NCBI RefSeq assembly: GCF_016756775.1
Contig: NZ_JAERMU010000012.1
Coordinates: 62,001-126,000, forward strand
DNA from: Dryocola clanedunensis subsp. sulfonylureivorans
GTDB lineage: Bacteria > Pseudomonadota > Gammaproteobacteria > Enterobacterales > Enterobacteriaceae
Length of the DNA stretch: 64,000 bases
Reading direction: 5' to 3'
Shown here: positions 9,400-18,545 of the stretch, in pieces
Numbering within the stretch: the stretch's first letter is position 1
Layout: each line of letters begins with the position of its first letter
Translations under genes and position numbers: made by a program
The notes under the pieces: generated by a model
The model's input: the letters and a program-made list of their open reading frames with translations, nothing else
The model's database searches: none
Told to the model about the DNA's origin: nothing

Positions 9400-10917
9400 A
9401 TGAAAAAATCTCTGGTAGCGGTAGGTGTGATAATAGCGCTGGGCGTGGTGTGGACGGGCACCGCCTGGTATACCGGCAAGCAGCTGGAAGGACGTATGGC
9501 GGAAATGATCGCCAACGCCAATGCCGAGTTAAACAATGCCTCACCGGAGTCGGGCCTGGCCGTGAGCTATCAGGATTATCACCGCGGTCTGTTCCATAGC
9601 TCTATGCAGCTGGTCATTAAACCCGTTGCCGGTAAAGAAAGCGCGTTCCTGAAACCGGATCAAAGCATCGTTTTTGCTGAAACTATCGATCACGGCCCGT
9701 TCCCGTTTGCCCAGCTGAAAAAATTCAATTTGATCCCAAGCATGGCCTCGATTCATACCGTGCTGGTCAACAACCCAACCACCAAACCGCTGTTTGATAT
9801 CACGGCTGGTAAGTCATTCCTTGATGCGCAAACACGCGTCGGCTATAGCGGCGCAACGTCTTCAGATATTGACCTTCTGCCGCTGAACTATGCCAACGGC
9901 GATGACAAAATCTCCTTTAGCGGCGGCCAGTTTTCCGCCGACGTTGACGGCGATGGCAACAACATTGCTATTAACGGTGAAGCAAAAAGCGGCCTGATCA
10001 ATACCGTCAATCAGTATGGCCAGCACGTGCAGCTCACCTTCAATGGTGTGACCACCGATGGCAGCAGCCAGCGTACCGAATTTGACGAACGGGTGGGCGA
10101 ACAAAAAGCCTCTGTTGATAAGCTGGCCGTTGCGATTGAAGGCAAAGAGATGGCGGTGCTGGAAGGCTTTAAAATCAACGCGAAGTCTGACGTGCAGGAT
10201 GATAAAAAGCATCTTACCGCCCAGGTTGACTACACCGTTGACGCGCTGAAACTGCAAAACCGGAACGTTGGCAGCGGCAAACTGACGCTGAAGGTCGGCA
10301 ATATTGACGGGGCAGCGATGCATGAGTTCAGCCAGAAATATAACGCTGAGTCCCAGAAACTGCTGGCTGACCCGGCCATTGCGCAAAATCCTGAACTCTA
10401 CCAGGAAAAACTGGTTGACGTTCTGGCCGCCTATTTACCGCTGCTGTTGAAAGGCAACCCGGTCATTACCGTGGCACCGCTGAGCTGGAAGAACGATAAG
10501 GGTGAAAGCACCTTTAATCTCTCTCTGTATCTGAAGGATCCTGCTGGCGTCACCGGCCCGGCAAGCACGCCTGAAGAGCAGCTGGACCGCTATGTTAAGT
10601 CTCTGGACAGCAAGCTGGTCATCCCGATGGATATGGCCACCGAGCTGATGACGCAGGTCGCTCAGCTGGAAGGTTATAAGCAGGACGATGCGGCGAAACT
10701 TGCCTCCCAGCAGATTCAGGGGCTGGCAGCGCTGGGCCAGATGTTCCGCGTGACGAAGGTGGAAGACAACAAAATCACCACCAGCCTGCAATATGGCACC
10801 GGTAAGGTCACGCTGAATGGTCAGGCTATGTCGCTGGGTGAACTGTTGGGGATGTTTGCCTTGCCAGGTCTGGACGGCGTGGCACCGGCACCTGAGCTGG
10901 AAGCACCAGCGCATTAA
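9400..10917 (+). CDS. ydgA: DUF945 family protein YdgA
   Basis: Conserved envelope protein of unknown molecular function (DUF945 family). It starts with MKKSLVAVGVIIALGVVWTG, a signal peptide or membrane anchor, followed by a large hydrophilic domain rich in beta-strand-like segments expected to lie in the periplasm or at the outer face of the inner membrane. The 505 residues compare with 502 for E. coli YdgA, and sequence agreement runs end to end. It stands alone between the manA terminator and REP-like palindromes. Confidence 0.9.
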   Translation: MKKSLVAVGVIIALGVVWTGTAWYTGKQLEGRMAEMIANANAELNNASPESGLAVSYQDYHRGLFHSSMQLVIKPVAGKESAFLKPDQSIVFAETIDHGPFPFAQLKKFNLIPSMASIHTVLVNNPTTKPLFDITAGKSFLDAQTRVGYSGATSSDIDLLPLNYANGDDKISFSGGQFSADVDGDGNNIAINGEAKSGLINTVNQYGQHVQLTFNGVTTDGSSQRTEFDERVGEQKASVDKLAVAIEGKEMAVLEGFKINAKSDVQDDKKHLTAQVDYTVDALKLQNRNVGSGKLTLKVGNIDGAAMHEFSQKYNAESQKLLADPAIAQNPELYQEKLVDVLAAYLPLLLKGNPVITVAPLSWKNDKGESTFNLSLYLKDPAGVTGPASTPEEQLDRYVKSLDSKLVIPMDMATELMTQVAQLEGYKQDDAAKLASQQIQGLAALGQMFRVTKVEDNKITTSLQYGTGKVTLNGQAMSLGELLGMFALPGLDGVAPAPELEAPAH

Positions 10918-10933
10918 GCTTCAGGTTTTGTAG

Positions 10934-11013
10934 GGTGGATAAGCGTCAGCGTCATCCACCGTAGCCATTTGCAATCACAAGTGAAATTGTCGGGTGAAGT
11001 CATGCTCACCCGA
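10934..11013. repeat. REP-like palindromes after ydgA
   Basis: Two hairpins follow ydgA. GGTGGATAAGCG ... GTCATCCACC (10934-10960) has the enterobacterial REP (palindromic unit) pattern. TCGGGTGA ... TCACCCGA (10990-11013) is a second, different perfect 8-bp stem. They separate ydgA from the convergent aldo/keto reductase gene. Confidence 0.75.
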
Positions 11014-11076
11014 CCTACATCGACAAGTGATTATTGCTGGCGAAACACTTAGCCTCCAAGCCCAATCGACACTATC

Positions 11077-12111
11077 TCAACGTATAGCTCGCGCAGCCTT
11101 ATCAATTAACTCATGTTTTCCACCGCCCAAAGATGGAATGGATGCGGCAACAACTTCATGCGGAAAACCGAGTGAAATGGCGCTCGCGGCATCCAGACGT
11201 GCGATTTGTTCAGCGGTGAGCTGAACATCTACCGACGCAAGATTATCTGCCAGCTGTTCTTCCGTACGTGGACCGATAATCGGCAATGTTCCTTTTGCAA
11301 TCACCCATGCGATGGCGATTTGGCCTGGGGGATAGCCTGTTTCTTCCGCAATTGCCAGTACGGCATCAACGGTGGCGATTTTTATCTGATTGCTCTCATC
11401 ATGAATGACCGCCCCCAGCCCCTGCGCCCGGCCAGATTCGCCCTTGCGATATTTTCCGGTAAGCAGACCTCCTCCTAAGGGTGACCAGCTTACCGTCCCC
11501 AGGTTAAATCCTGCCGCCATGGGTAACAGCTCGCGTTCTGCGGAGCGCTCCACGAGGCTGTACTCCAGCTGCACGGCGGATATGGGGGACCAACCCCGAA
11601 GCTCCGCCAGGGTGGCGGCCGTAGCTACCCGCCACGCCGGGAAATCCGACAGCCCCGCATACAGGATTTTGCCGGACCGGATAAGATCGTCGAGGGCCTT
11701 CGCAATTTCATCAACGGGCGTGACGCCATCAGGCATATGCACCCAGAACAAATCGATACGGTCGGTTTTCAGGCGCTTTAAGCTTGCTTCAAGGGAGTTG
11801 GTCATCGATTTGCGGCTATTGCCGCTGTGCTGTAGCCCCGCCTCAGGCGAGTCGCCAAGTGAATATTTCGTAGCAAGGATAATATCTTCGCGGTCGGCAG
11901 CGATGAACTCGCTGAGCATTGCCTCAGATTGCCCAAACTGGTACTGATCGGCCGTATCAATGAAATTGCCGCCCGCTTCACGGTAACGGGCGTAAATATT
12001 ACGAGCAGCGTCCTTGTCTGCCCCATAACCCCAACCATTGCCAAAATTGCCCGTACCAAGAGCAAGAGTCGACGCTCTGAGACCTGTATTTCCAAAGATG
12101 CGATAGCGCAT
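11077..12111 (-). CDS. Aldo/keto reductase
   Basis: NADPH-dependent aldo/keto reductase of unknown substrate. The (beta/alpha)8 family tetrad is visible: D and Y in FIDTADQYQFG, K in LATKY and H in LFWVHMPD, all in the first 135 residues. Coenzyme-binding segments SWSPLGGGLLTGKY and IIGPRTEEQLADN follow. At 344 residues it is a standard AKR. The start at 12111 (MRYRIFGNTG) is the family's usual N-terminus; an in-frame ATG six codons upstream is less likely. It occupies the place where E. coli K-12 has uidCBAR and hdhA, so it is an accessory gene of this lineage. Confidence 0.85.
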   Translation of the reverse strand: MRYRIFGNTGLRASTLALGTGNFGNGWGYGADKDAARNIYARYREAGGNFIDTADQYQFGQSEAMLSEFIAADREDIILATKYSLGDSPEAGLQHSGNSRKSMTNSLEASLKRLKTDRIDLFWVHMPDGVTPVDEIAKALDDLIRSGKILYAGLSDFPAWRVATAATLAELRGWSPISAVQLEYSLVERSAERELLPMAAGFNLGTVSWSPLGGGLLTGKYRKGESGRAQGLGAVIHDESNQIKIATVDAVLAIAEETGYPPGQIAIAWVIAKGTLPIIGPRTEEQLADNLASVDVQLTAEQIARLDAASAISLGFPHEVVAASIPSLGGGKHELIDKAARAIR

Positions 12112-12320
12112 GGCTTCAACCTCCAGCATTCAGTTTCCTGAAAGGAATTAGGATTGTCTGAACACAGGGGTAGCCGCCGACAGCGCAGGTTACAGAGCAC
12201 CCATACCCAGAACGTAGACTTAACATCCATGACAATTCTGGCTATCAGCCCAAAACCTGCGGAGTGACTGGAATGCTTATTACACAGCATTTTAGTTTAT
12301 TGAGTGTAGTTCACAGAAAT

Positions 12321-12351
12321 TCACCGGACCAAGTCAAAGCAGGTCCGGTGA
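12321..12351 (-). terminator. Hairpin downstream of malI
   Basis: TCACCGGACC and GGTCCGGTGA form a perfect 10-bp stem with an 11-base loop, 25 bp past the malI stop codon. Only a short U-rich run follows on the minus strand, so it could be a terminator or an RNA-stabilising hairpin. Confidence 0.6.
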
Positions 12352-12375
12352 CGAGCGGGTCGGCTCACGAGGATT

Positions 12376-13404
12376 TTAGCTCTTTCGCACCACCAGTCGG
12401 GCTGGCATTATCTGATTTCGCACTTCGTCGTCGCCCTTTTGCGCCCGCTGCAGAATACGGTTACCCGCACTGCGACCAATCTCCCGGGCCGGAGTGGATA
12501 CCCAGGTCAGCGGCAAATCGTCCAGCTCGTCATCCATCACTTCGGCAAATGCCGCCAGCGCGACGTGACGGTCGTAATAGCTGTCCAGGCTGCCTTCTCC
12601 GCTCTGACGGCCCGCACGCAGCAGCCCAAACCATGCGCCCATGGCGATAGTGCTGTTGTGGCAGAGCACGGCGGTGATTGTCGGATTGTGTTGCAGCAGC
12701 GTGGTAATGGCGTCTGCGGCCTGCTTCTGACTGGATTCACACTCAAGTATCCAGTCGCTGTGGAACGGTAAACCATATTTTAAGAGCGTTGAGCAGTAGC
12801 CGCCCAGACGCTCGGCACGCGTGAGAGATGAGCCGCGCCCCCCAAGCCAGGCAATGCGCTGATGCCCGCGCTTAATCAAATGTTCCGTGACCAGCTGAGC
12901 CGCCTGCATGTTATCCGGGCGGATGATGTCGGCTTCTTCGAGATAGCTCGCGCGCGAGGCAAACACCAGCGGTAGATTTTTCTGCTCCGCCAGCTCCTTG
13001 AGCTCTGCCCCCTGTCCCGCCGCCCCGGCGATGATTATCCCGTCCACGCCCTGTGACACCAGCATGTCAAAGCAACGCTGCATATGCTGCCCCTGAGCGC
13101 CGCTTTGGGTAAGAAACAGCAGTTTCCCCTGCTTTTCCAGCTCGTCCGTTAAGCCCGCCGTCAGTTCGGCATAAAACGGATTACACAGATCGCGGACGAT
13201 AAGCCCAATCACGCCACTTTGCCCACCCCGCAGCGACACCGCCTGGCGATTACGCACAAAGCCCAGCTTCTCAATGGCTTCATTGACGCGGCTGCCAGTC
13301 GCCGCAGAAATCCGCCCCTTGCCGCTTAATACCAGCGAAACGGTGGCCACCGAAACACCGGCGGCAGTGGCAACGTCATTAATAGTGATTTTTCGGGCCA
13401 TCAT
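12376..13404 (-). CDS. malI: LacI-family repressor MalI
   Basis: LacI/GalR-family repressor of its own gene and malXY. N-terminal helix-turn-helix ITINDVATAAGVSVATVSLVLSG covers residues 5-27, followed by the hinge and a periplasmic-binding-protein-like effector domain (VIGLIVRDLCNPFYAEL, GVDGIIIAGAAG, RPDNMQAAQLVTEHLI). The start at 13404 (MMARKITI) gives 342 residues, the length of E. coli MalI; nearby in-frame ATGs at 13401 and 13410 are alternatives. It is divergent from malXY, with two MalI-like operators in the spacer. Confidence 0.94.
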   Translation of the reverse strand: MMARKITINDVATAAGVSVATVSLVLSGKGRISAATGSRVNEAIEKLGFVRNRQAVSLRGGQSGVIGLIVRDLCNPFYAELTAGLTDELEKQGKLLFLTQSGAQGQHMQRCFDMLVSQGVDGIIIAGAAGQGAELKELAEQKNLPLVFASRASYLEEADIIRPDNMQAAQLVTEHLIKRGHQRIAWLGGRGSSLTRAERLGGYCSTLLKYGLPFHSDWILECESSQKQAADAITTLLQHNPTITAVLCHNSTIAMGAWFGLLRAGRQSGEGSLDSYYDRHVALAAFAEVMDDELDDLPLTWVSTPAREIGRSAGNRILQRAQKGDDEVRNQIMPARLVVRKS

Positions 13405-13447
13405 GGTCATGAACGAGGGAGTCTCTCCGTAAGTCAGGTATGACACA

Positions 13448-13464
13448 GGATAAAACGTTTTACC
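13448..13464. promoter_or_regulatory. MalI operator 1
   Basis: GGATAAAACGTTTTACC is a near-perfect palindrome around ATAAAACGTTTTA, matching the MalI operator GATAAAACGTTTTATC known from E. coli. It lies on the malI side of the malI/malX spacer. Confidence 0.8.
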
Positions 13465-13527
13465 TGGACAGCTATATTAGGCGCGTTGCTTCGTTTTTAA
13501 TCTGTGAGCTGACGCGCAATAAAATCA

Positions 13528-13543
13528 GGTTAAACGTTTTATC
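13528..13543. promoter_or_regulatory. MalI operator 2
   Basis: GGTTAAACGTTTTATC shares the AAACGTTT core and the right half of the MalI operator. It lies 56 bp upstream of the malX start, where it would overlap the malXY promoter. A TGTGA half-site at about 13503 could belong to a weak CRP site nearby. Confidence 0.75.
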
Positions 13544-13598
13544 ATCCTTGCAGTTTCGTACTGTTACTATCCTTTTTCAACCGGCAACAGGAGTCGTT

Positions 13599-15191
13599 AT
13601 GGCGGCTAATACACCACAAAAAATTACGCTTTGGGAGTTTTTTCAAAACCTTGGCAAAACCTTCATGCTGCCGGTGGCGCTGCTGTCATTCTGCGGGATC
13701 ATGCTGGGGATCGGCAGTTCTTTAAGCAGCCATGACGTCATCACGCTGCTTCCTGCACTGGGTAACCCGGTGCTGCAGCTCATCTTCGTGTGGATGAGCA
13801 AAGTCGGCTCCTTCGCTTTCAGCTTCCTGCCAATCATGTTCTGTATCGCTATCCCGCTGGGGCTGGCGAGTGAGAATAAAGGCGTCGCGGCCTTTGCTGG
13901 TTTTGTCGGCTATGTCGTGATGAACCTGGGCGTTAACTTCTGGCTGACTGCCAAAGGTATCCTGCCAACTACCGATGCCGCGATTCTGAAAGCAAACAAC
14001 ATTCAGAGCATCCTCGGCATTCAGTCTATTGATACGGGGATCCTGGGCGCGGTCATCGCGGGCGTGATTGTGGCTATGCTGCACAAACGCTTCCACAACA
14101 TCCGCCTGCCGGATGCGCTGGCTTTCTTCGGCGGCACCCGTTTCGTTCCCATCATCACCACCGTAGTGATGGGGCTGGTAGGCCTTGTGATCCCACTGAT
14201 TTGGCCTGTATTCGCGGCCGGGATCACCGGTATTGGCAACCTGATTAACAGCGCCGGCATCTTCGGGCCGATGATCTTCGGTACCGGTGAACGACTGCTG
14301 CTGCCGTTTGGTCTGCAACACATTCTGGTCGCCCTGATTCGCTTCACCGAGGCTGGCGGCACCATGGACGTCTGTGGCCACAGCGTCAGCGGCGCATTGA
14401 CCATCTTCCAGGCGCAGCTGAGCTGCCCGACGGTGCATGGCTTCTCCGAAAGCGCGACCCGTTTCCTGTCGCAGGGTAAAATGCCTGCCTTCCTGGGCGG
14501 TCTGCCAGGTGCTGCACTGGCGATGTACCACTGTGCTCGTCCTGAAAACCGTCATAAAATTAAAGGCCTGCTGATTTCCGGCGTTATCGCCTGCGTTGTT
14601 GGCGGCACCACTGAACCGCTGGAATTCCTGTTCCTGTTCGTGGCTCCGGTTCTCTACCTCATCCACGCCCTGCTGACCGGCCTTGGCTTCACCATCATGG
14701 CGGTACTGGGTGTGACTATCGGTAACACCGATGGCAATATCATCGACTTCGTGGTCTTTGGTATCCTGCACGGCCTGTCCACCAAGTGGTACATGGTGCC
14801 GGTCGTAGCGGCTATCTGGTTCGCGGGCTACTACGTTATCTTCCGCTTCGCGATTACCCGCTTTAACATTAAAACGCCGGGCCGCGATATCGACACCACC
14901 ACCAGCGCGGAAAAAGCGCTTGCGGGTCAGGTTGGCAAATCCGGCTACAACGTACCGGCCATGCTGGCGGCACTGGGCGGCGCTGAAAACGTCGTGACGC
15001 TGGATAACTGCATCACCCGCCTGCGTATGACGGTGAAAGACATGGCGCTGGTCGACAGCGCGGCGCTGAAAAACCTGCGTGCCATCGGCGTTGTGCAGCT
15101 TAACCAGCACAACCTGCAGGTGGTCATCGGGCCACAGGTTCAGTCGGTAAAAGATGAAATGGCGAGCCTGATGAGCACGGCTCAGGCGTAA
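13599..15191 (+). CDS. malX: PTS EIICB component MalX
   Basis: Glucose/maltose-type phosphotransferase permease. The membrane EIIC domain occupies about residues 1-420, with the GTGERLLLPFGLQHI and GGTTEPLEFLFLF motifs of the Glc family. The cytoplasmic EIIB domain follows, with the phosphocysteine in LDNCITRLRM near residue 470. The ATG at 13599, preceded by AACAGGAG, gives 530 residues, exactly E. coli MalX; upstream in-frame codons are not homologous. No EIIA is encoded nearby, so Crr would be the donor. It forms an operon with malY and is controlled by MalI. Confidence 0.95.
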   Translation: MAANTPQKITLWEFFQNLGKTFMLPVALLSFCGIMLGIGSSLSSHDVITLLPALGNPVLQLIFVWMSKVGSFAFSFLPIMFCIAIPLGLASENKGVAAFAGFVGYVVMNLGVNFWLTAKGILPTTDAAILKANNIQSILGIQSIDTGILGAVIAGVIVAMLHKRFHNIRLPDALAFFGGTRFVPIITTVVMGLVGLVIPLIWPVFAAGITGIGNLINSAGIFGPMIFGTGERLLLPFGLQHILVALIRFTEAGGTMDVCGHSVSGALTIFQAQLSCPTVHGFSESATRFLSQGKMPAFLGGLPGAALAMYHCARPENRHKIKGLLISGVIACVVGGTTEPLEFLFLFVAPVLYLIHALLTGLGFTIMAVLGVTIGNTDGNIIDFVVFGILHGLSTKWYMVPVVAAIWFAGYYVIFRFAITRFNIKTPGRDIDTTTSAEKALAGQVGKSGYNVPAMLAALGGAENVVTLDNCITRLRMTVKDMALVDSAALKNLRAIGVVQLNQHNLQVVIGPQVQSVKDEMASLMSTAQA

Positions 15192-15196
15192 TCAAA

Positions 15197-15222
15197 AGCG
15201 GGCACGCAATTAAGTGCCCGCT
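15197..15222 (+). other. Intercistronic hairpin between malX and malY
   Basis: AGCGGGCAC and GTGCCCGCT form a 9-bp GC-rich stem in the 46-bp spacer just before the malY ribosome site. There is no T run, so it more likely stabilises the upstream message or tunes malY translation than terminates. Confidence 0.65.
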
Positions 15223-15237
15223 CTTCTGTGAGGTGTT

Positions 15238-16410
15238 ATGTTCGATTTTTCCGTTCCCGTTGACCGCCACGGAACCTGGTGTACGCAATGGGATTATGTG
15301 GCAGACCGTTTCGGTGCCCCTGACCTCCTTCCCTTCACCATCTCCGATATGGATTTCCCTACCGCCCCGGTCATTCTCTCCGCCGTCCAGCAGCGTCTGG
15401 CGCACGGCGTGCTCGGCTACAGCCGCTGGAAGAATGATGATTTCATCGGTGCCATCGCCCACTGGTATCAGCAGCGTTTTAGCAGCGAAATCGATCCCGA
15501 GAGCGTGGTCTACGGCCCTTCCGTGATTTACATGGTTTCTCAGCTGATCCGCCAGTGGTCCGAGCCGGGGGACGCGGTGCTGATTCACACCCCGGCCTAC
15601 GATGCTTTTTATAAAGCGATTGAGGGAAACAGGCGCGAAGTGCTGAGCGCACCACTGCGTAACACCACTGCTGGATGGACGTGCGATATGGACGCCCTTG
15701 AGGCCCAGCTCGCAAAACCGCAGTGCAAAATCATGCTGCTGTGCAGCCCGCAGAACCCGACGGGTAAGGTCTGGACGCGGGAAGAGCTGGAAGTGATGGC
15801 TGTATTGTGTGAACGCCACGGCGTGCGCGTCATCAGCGACGAAATCCACATGGATATGGTCTGGGAAGGTCAGCGGCACACGCCGTGGTGTGAAGTGGGT
15901 AAAGGCGGCTGGGCGCTACTGACGTCCGGCTCCAAGAGCTTCAATATTCCGGCGCTGACGGGCGCATACGGGCTGATCAATGATGAGCACGATCGCCAGG
16001 CGTACCTGAGCGTGCTCAAAGGTCAGGACGGTCTTTCCTCCCCGGCCGTGCTTGCGCTGGTTGCGCACATCGCCGCCTACCGACAAGGCGAACCGTGGCT
16101 TGATGCCCTGCGGGCCTACTTGCAGGACAATCTGCGCTACGTAGCGGATACGCTTAACGGTGAGTTCCCCCTGCTCAACTGGCTGCCGCCGCAGTCCACC
16201 TATCTGGCGTGGATCTATCTTCGCCCGCTGGGTCTTGATGATAAAGCGCTGCAAAAAGCGATGATCGAACAGCAAAAAGTCGCCATCATGCCGGGCTATA
16301 CCTATGGCGAAGAAGGAAACGGATTTATCCGCCTGAACTGTGGTTGCCCCCGGGTGAAGCTGGAGGAAGGCGTAAAGCGGCTGATAGCGGCGATCCGGTC
16401 TTTGCAATAA
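15238..16410 (+). CDS. malY: Cystathionine beta-lyase / maltose-regulon repressor MalY
   Basis: Fold-type I PLP enzyme with C-S beta-lyase activity that also lowers maltose-regulon expression by binding MalT. The PLP lysine lies in LTSGSKSFNIPALTG (about residue 233), the aromatic/aspartate cofactor region in SDEIHMDMVWEG, and NPTG in LCSPQNPTGKVW. The 390 residues equal E. coli MalY. It is second in the malXY operon, with a TGTGAGGTG ribosome site close to the ATG. Confidence 0.95.
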   Translation: MFDFSVPVDRHGTWCTQWDYVADRFGAPDLLPFTISDMDFPTAPVILSAVQQRLAHGVLGYSRWKNDDFIGAIAHWYQQRFSSEIDPESVVYGPSVIYMVSQLIRQWSEPGDAVLIHTPAYDAFYKAIEGNRREVLSAPLRNTTAGWTCDMDALEAQLAKPQCKIMLLCSPQNPTGKVWTREELEVMAVLCERHGVRVISDEIHMDMVWEGQRHTPWCEVGKGGWALLTSGSKSFNIPALTGAYGLINDEHDRQAYLSVLKGQDGLSSPAVLALVAHIAAYRQGEPWLDALRAYLQDNLRYVADTLNGEFPLLNWLPPQSTYLAWIYLRPLGLDDKALQKAMIEQQKVAIMPGYTYGEEGNGFIRLNCGCPRVKLEEGVKRLIAAIRSLQ

Positions 16411-16417
16411 TGATGTG

Positions 16418-16444
16418 GGGGAGATTTATTCATATGCTCCCCCG
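16418..16444 (+). terminator. Hairpin after malY
   Basis: GGGGGAG and CTCCCCC form a 7-bp stem around a 13-base loop shortly after the malY stop. It lies between the convergent malY and secreted-protein genes and has no long T run. Confidence 0.6.
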
Positions 16445-16487
16445 GCCAATCTTTCTTCGGCAATAGTTTGCGCTGGGGTGTCGTCGA

Positions 16488-17279
16488 TTAATCTGTGCCA
16501 GAGGATTGTTGTATCAACAATCCGCCGCGGCTGTCCGTGGCGCTGCTAAAGGAGAAGTTATGCTTACAAATGCCTACGCCATAGGCCTCAGATAAAGAGC
16601 CCACAACTTCCTGGTGGCTGCCTGTTTCACCTGTTCCCGGCCCAAACCAGGCCGTGGTCGCGGGGATCTGATGACAACTGGTGAGGCCGGTAAAGAATTC
16701 TATAAAGCCAATGCTCTTACCGCTGATATATCCCCAGTCGGCTGGCGTCGCCCACGAGCCGATTCTGGTTCTTACATGGGTTGTTGTGTCATAGATATAG
16801 CCTACCCAGATATTCTCACTGCCGTTACGATCCTGCAGTTCAGTCACAAGGTTGTAGGCACGGTTAAATTTAAATTCCGTGAATAACACCTGGCAGCTCG
16901 ACCCTGCGTGACCATCTGCCTCGCTGGTGCATTGCCTATCAATTTTACGCGCGCCGTAGCCAAAAACGGAGAAGACTGCCCTCGCCCGCCCGTTGCCCTG
17001 CGGCTGCAGCCCTACATAATAGGCTCTGCCTTTTCTGCCATCATTACCCTGATTGAAATAGCCGAACTGGCTGTAGTAAAAATGCTTCTCCGCAGGCCCT
17101 GAAATTACCGTGATTGGGTAGGTGACCTTTTCAAATCCTTCCGCAGGCTTATCCGCTATCTCTCCCACAAAGTTGGTCATATGCACCGCCCATTTCTTTC
17201 TCGGAAAATCGGCTCCCGCGGCGGCTTGAATAAAGGTAAAGCTCGCCAATAACGCTACAGCTAACGTCCTTGCTTTCAT
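16488..17279 (-). CDS. Secreted protein of unknown function (possible DUF3472-like)
   Basis: I do not recognise a named gene. The start at 17279 (MKARTLAVALLASF) has a good AAGGAAG ribosome site and gives 263 residues with a signal peptide of about 20 residues ending near AAAGA. The mature part has aromatic and glycine-rich segments such as YYSQFGYFNQGN, RAYYVGLQPQGNG and RAVFSVFG, which recall the DUF3472 pattern. Four or more cysteines (RQCTSEADG, SSCQVLF, SCHQIP, GICKHNF) could form disulphides in the periplasm or outside the cell. It is inserted between malY and add, genes that are adjacent in E. coli, so it is lineage-specific here. Confidence 0.75.
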   Translation of the reverse strand: MKARTLAVALLASFTFIQAAAGADFPRKKWAVHMTNFVGEIADKPAEGFEKVTYPITVISGPAEKHFYYSQFGYFNQGNDGRKGRAYYVGLQPQGNGRARAVFSVFGYGARKIDRQCTSEADGHAGSSCQVLFTEFKFNRAYNLVTELQDRNGSENIWVGYIYDTTTHVRTRIGSWATPADWGYISGKSIGFIEFFTGLTSCHQIPATTAWFGPGTGETGSHQEVVGSLSEAYGVGICKHNFSFSSATDSRGGLLIQQSSGTD

Positions 17280-17524
17280 TGTGACTTCCTTGATGTTGAC
17301 AAATAAATCTTTCCTGCCGCAAGTAAATGGCAAGACTCACCGCGCTGTCAAATAGTTAAAGATTATTAATAGTTAACTAAATATCGAGAGAAATAGACCC
17401 AAAGCCGACAACCGTCCGAGGTCACAGGATAAGCGTTTGCGTAACAATTCTTAGGGGAACGTAGCAATTCATCCACATTTGTTTTTATACTGTAACGCAC
17501 TTTAATCAAACAATGAGTGCGACC

Positions 17525-18526
17525 ATGATTGTTACCTCCCTGCCGTTAACCGATTTGCACCGCCACCTCGATGGCAACATTCGTGCGCAAACCATCCTCG
17601 ATCTGGGCCGCCAGTACAATTTGTCGCTTCCGGCAGACTCCATTGATGCGTTAATTCCTCACGTGCAGGTCGTCGATACCGCGCCTGACCTGGTGAGCTT
17701 CCTGTCAAAACTGGACTGGGGCGTGAAAGTCCTCGCCACGCTGGATGCCTGCCGCCGGGTGGCATGGGAAAACATTGAAGATGCCTCGCGGAACGGTCTG
17801 CACTACGTTGAGCTGCGCTTCTCGCCGGGCTATATGGCGATGACCCATAACCTGCCGGTTGCCGGCGTGGTGGAAGCTGTGATTGAAGGCGTGCGCGAAG
17901 GCTGCCGTGATTTTGGCGTTGAAGCACGGTTAATCGGCATTATGAGCCGTACCTTTGGCGAGGCCGCATGCCTGGCGGAGCTGGAAGCCCTGCTTGCTCA
18001 CCGCGACCAGATAACCGCGCTGGACCTGGCGGGTGATGAACTGGGCTTCCCGGGCAGCCTGTTCCTCAACCACTTCAACCGCGCACGCGATGCGGGATGG
18101 CATATTACCGTGCATGCCGGTGAAGCTGCTGGCCCGGAGAGCATCTGGCAGGCGATTCGTGAGTTAGGGGCTGAGCGTATTGGTCACGGCGTAAAGGCTA
18201 TTGAAGACCCTGCGCTGATGGACTTCCTCGTGGAGCAAGGCATCGGTATTGAATCCTGCCTGACCTCAAATATTCAGACCAGCACGGTGCCGTCGCTGGA
18301 TAAGCATCCGCTGATCAAATTCCTTGACCACGGCGTGCTCGCTACCATCAACACTGACGATCCGGCGGTTCAGGGGATTGATATTGTTCATGAGTATACC
18401 GTCGCCGCACCGCGTGCCGGACTGAGCGCGGCACAGATCCGTACCGCGCAAGAGAATGGGTTAAAAATTGCCTTCCTGAGCGAGACGGAAAAGCAGGCGC
18501 TAATCGCTAAGGTTCGCGCCGCTTAA
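17525..18526 (+). CDS. add: Adenosine deaminase
   Basis: Zinc hydrolase deaminating adenosine and deoxyadenosine to inosine and deoxyinosine in purine salvage. Metal and catalytic residues can be placed: HRHLDGN near the N-terminus (two Zn histidines), [11 protein letters not shown] (Zn histidine and catalytic glutamate), GHGVKAIED (histidine) and STINTDDP-type TINTDDPAV (catalytic aspartates). The ATG at 17525 gives 333 residues as in E. coli; an ATG at 17513 would add four residues. It stands alone; a 245-bp spacer separates it from the divergent secreted-protein gene. Confidence 0.96.
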   Translation: MIVTSLPLTDLHRHLDGNIRAQTILDLGRQYNLSLPADSIDALIPHVQVVDTAPDLVSFLSKLDWGVKVLATLDACRRVAWENIEDASRNGLHYVELRFSPGYMAMTHNLPVAGVVEAVIEGVREGCRDFGVEARLIGIMSRTFGEAACLAELEALLAHRDQITALDLAGDELGFPGSLFLNHFNRARDAGWHITVHAGEAAGPESIWQAIRELGAERIGHGVKAIEDPALMDFLVEQGIGIESCLTSNIQTSTVPSLDKHPLIKFLDHGVLATINTDDPAVQGIDIVHEYTVAAPRAGLSAAQIRTAQENGLKIAFLSETEKQALIAKVRAA

Positions 18527-18545
18527 GCTGCGCGCGGCAGCCTGG

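Noticed and set aside
12112..12320. Remnant regulator gene upstream of the aldo/keto reductase
   Set aside because: The open stretch on the minus strand has no recognisable DNA-binding motif and fits chance.
13722..15110. 462-codon open frame on the minus strand opposite malX
   Set aside because: Low-complexity Q/H/D-rich translation mirrors the GC-rich malX codons; malX itself is unmistakable.
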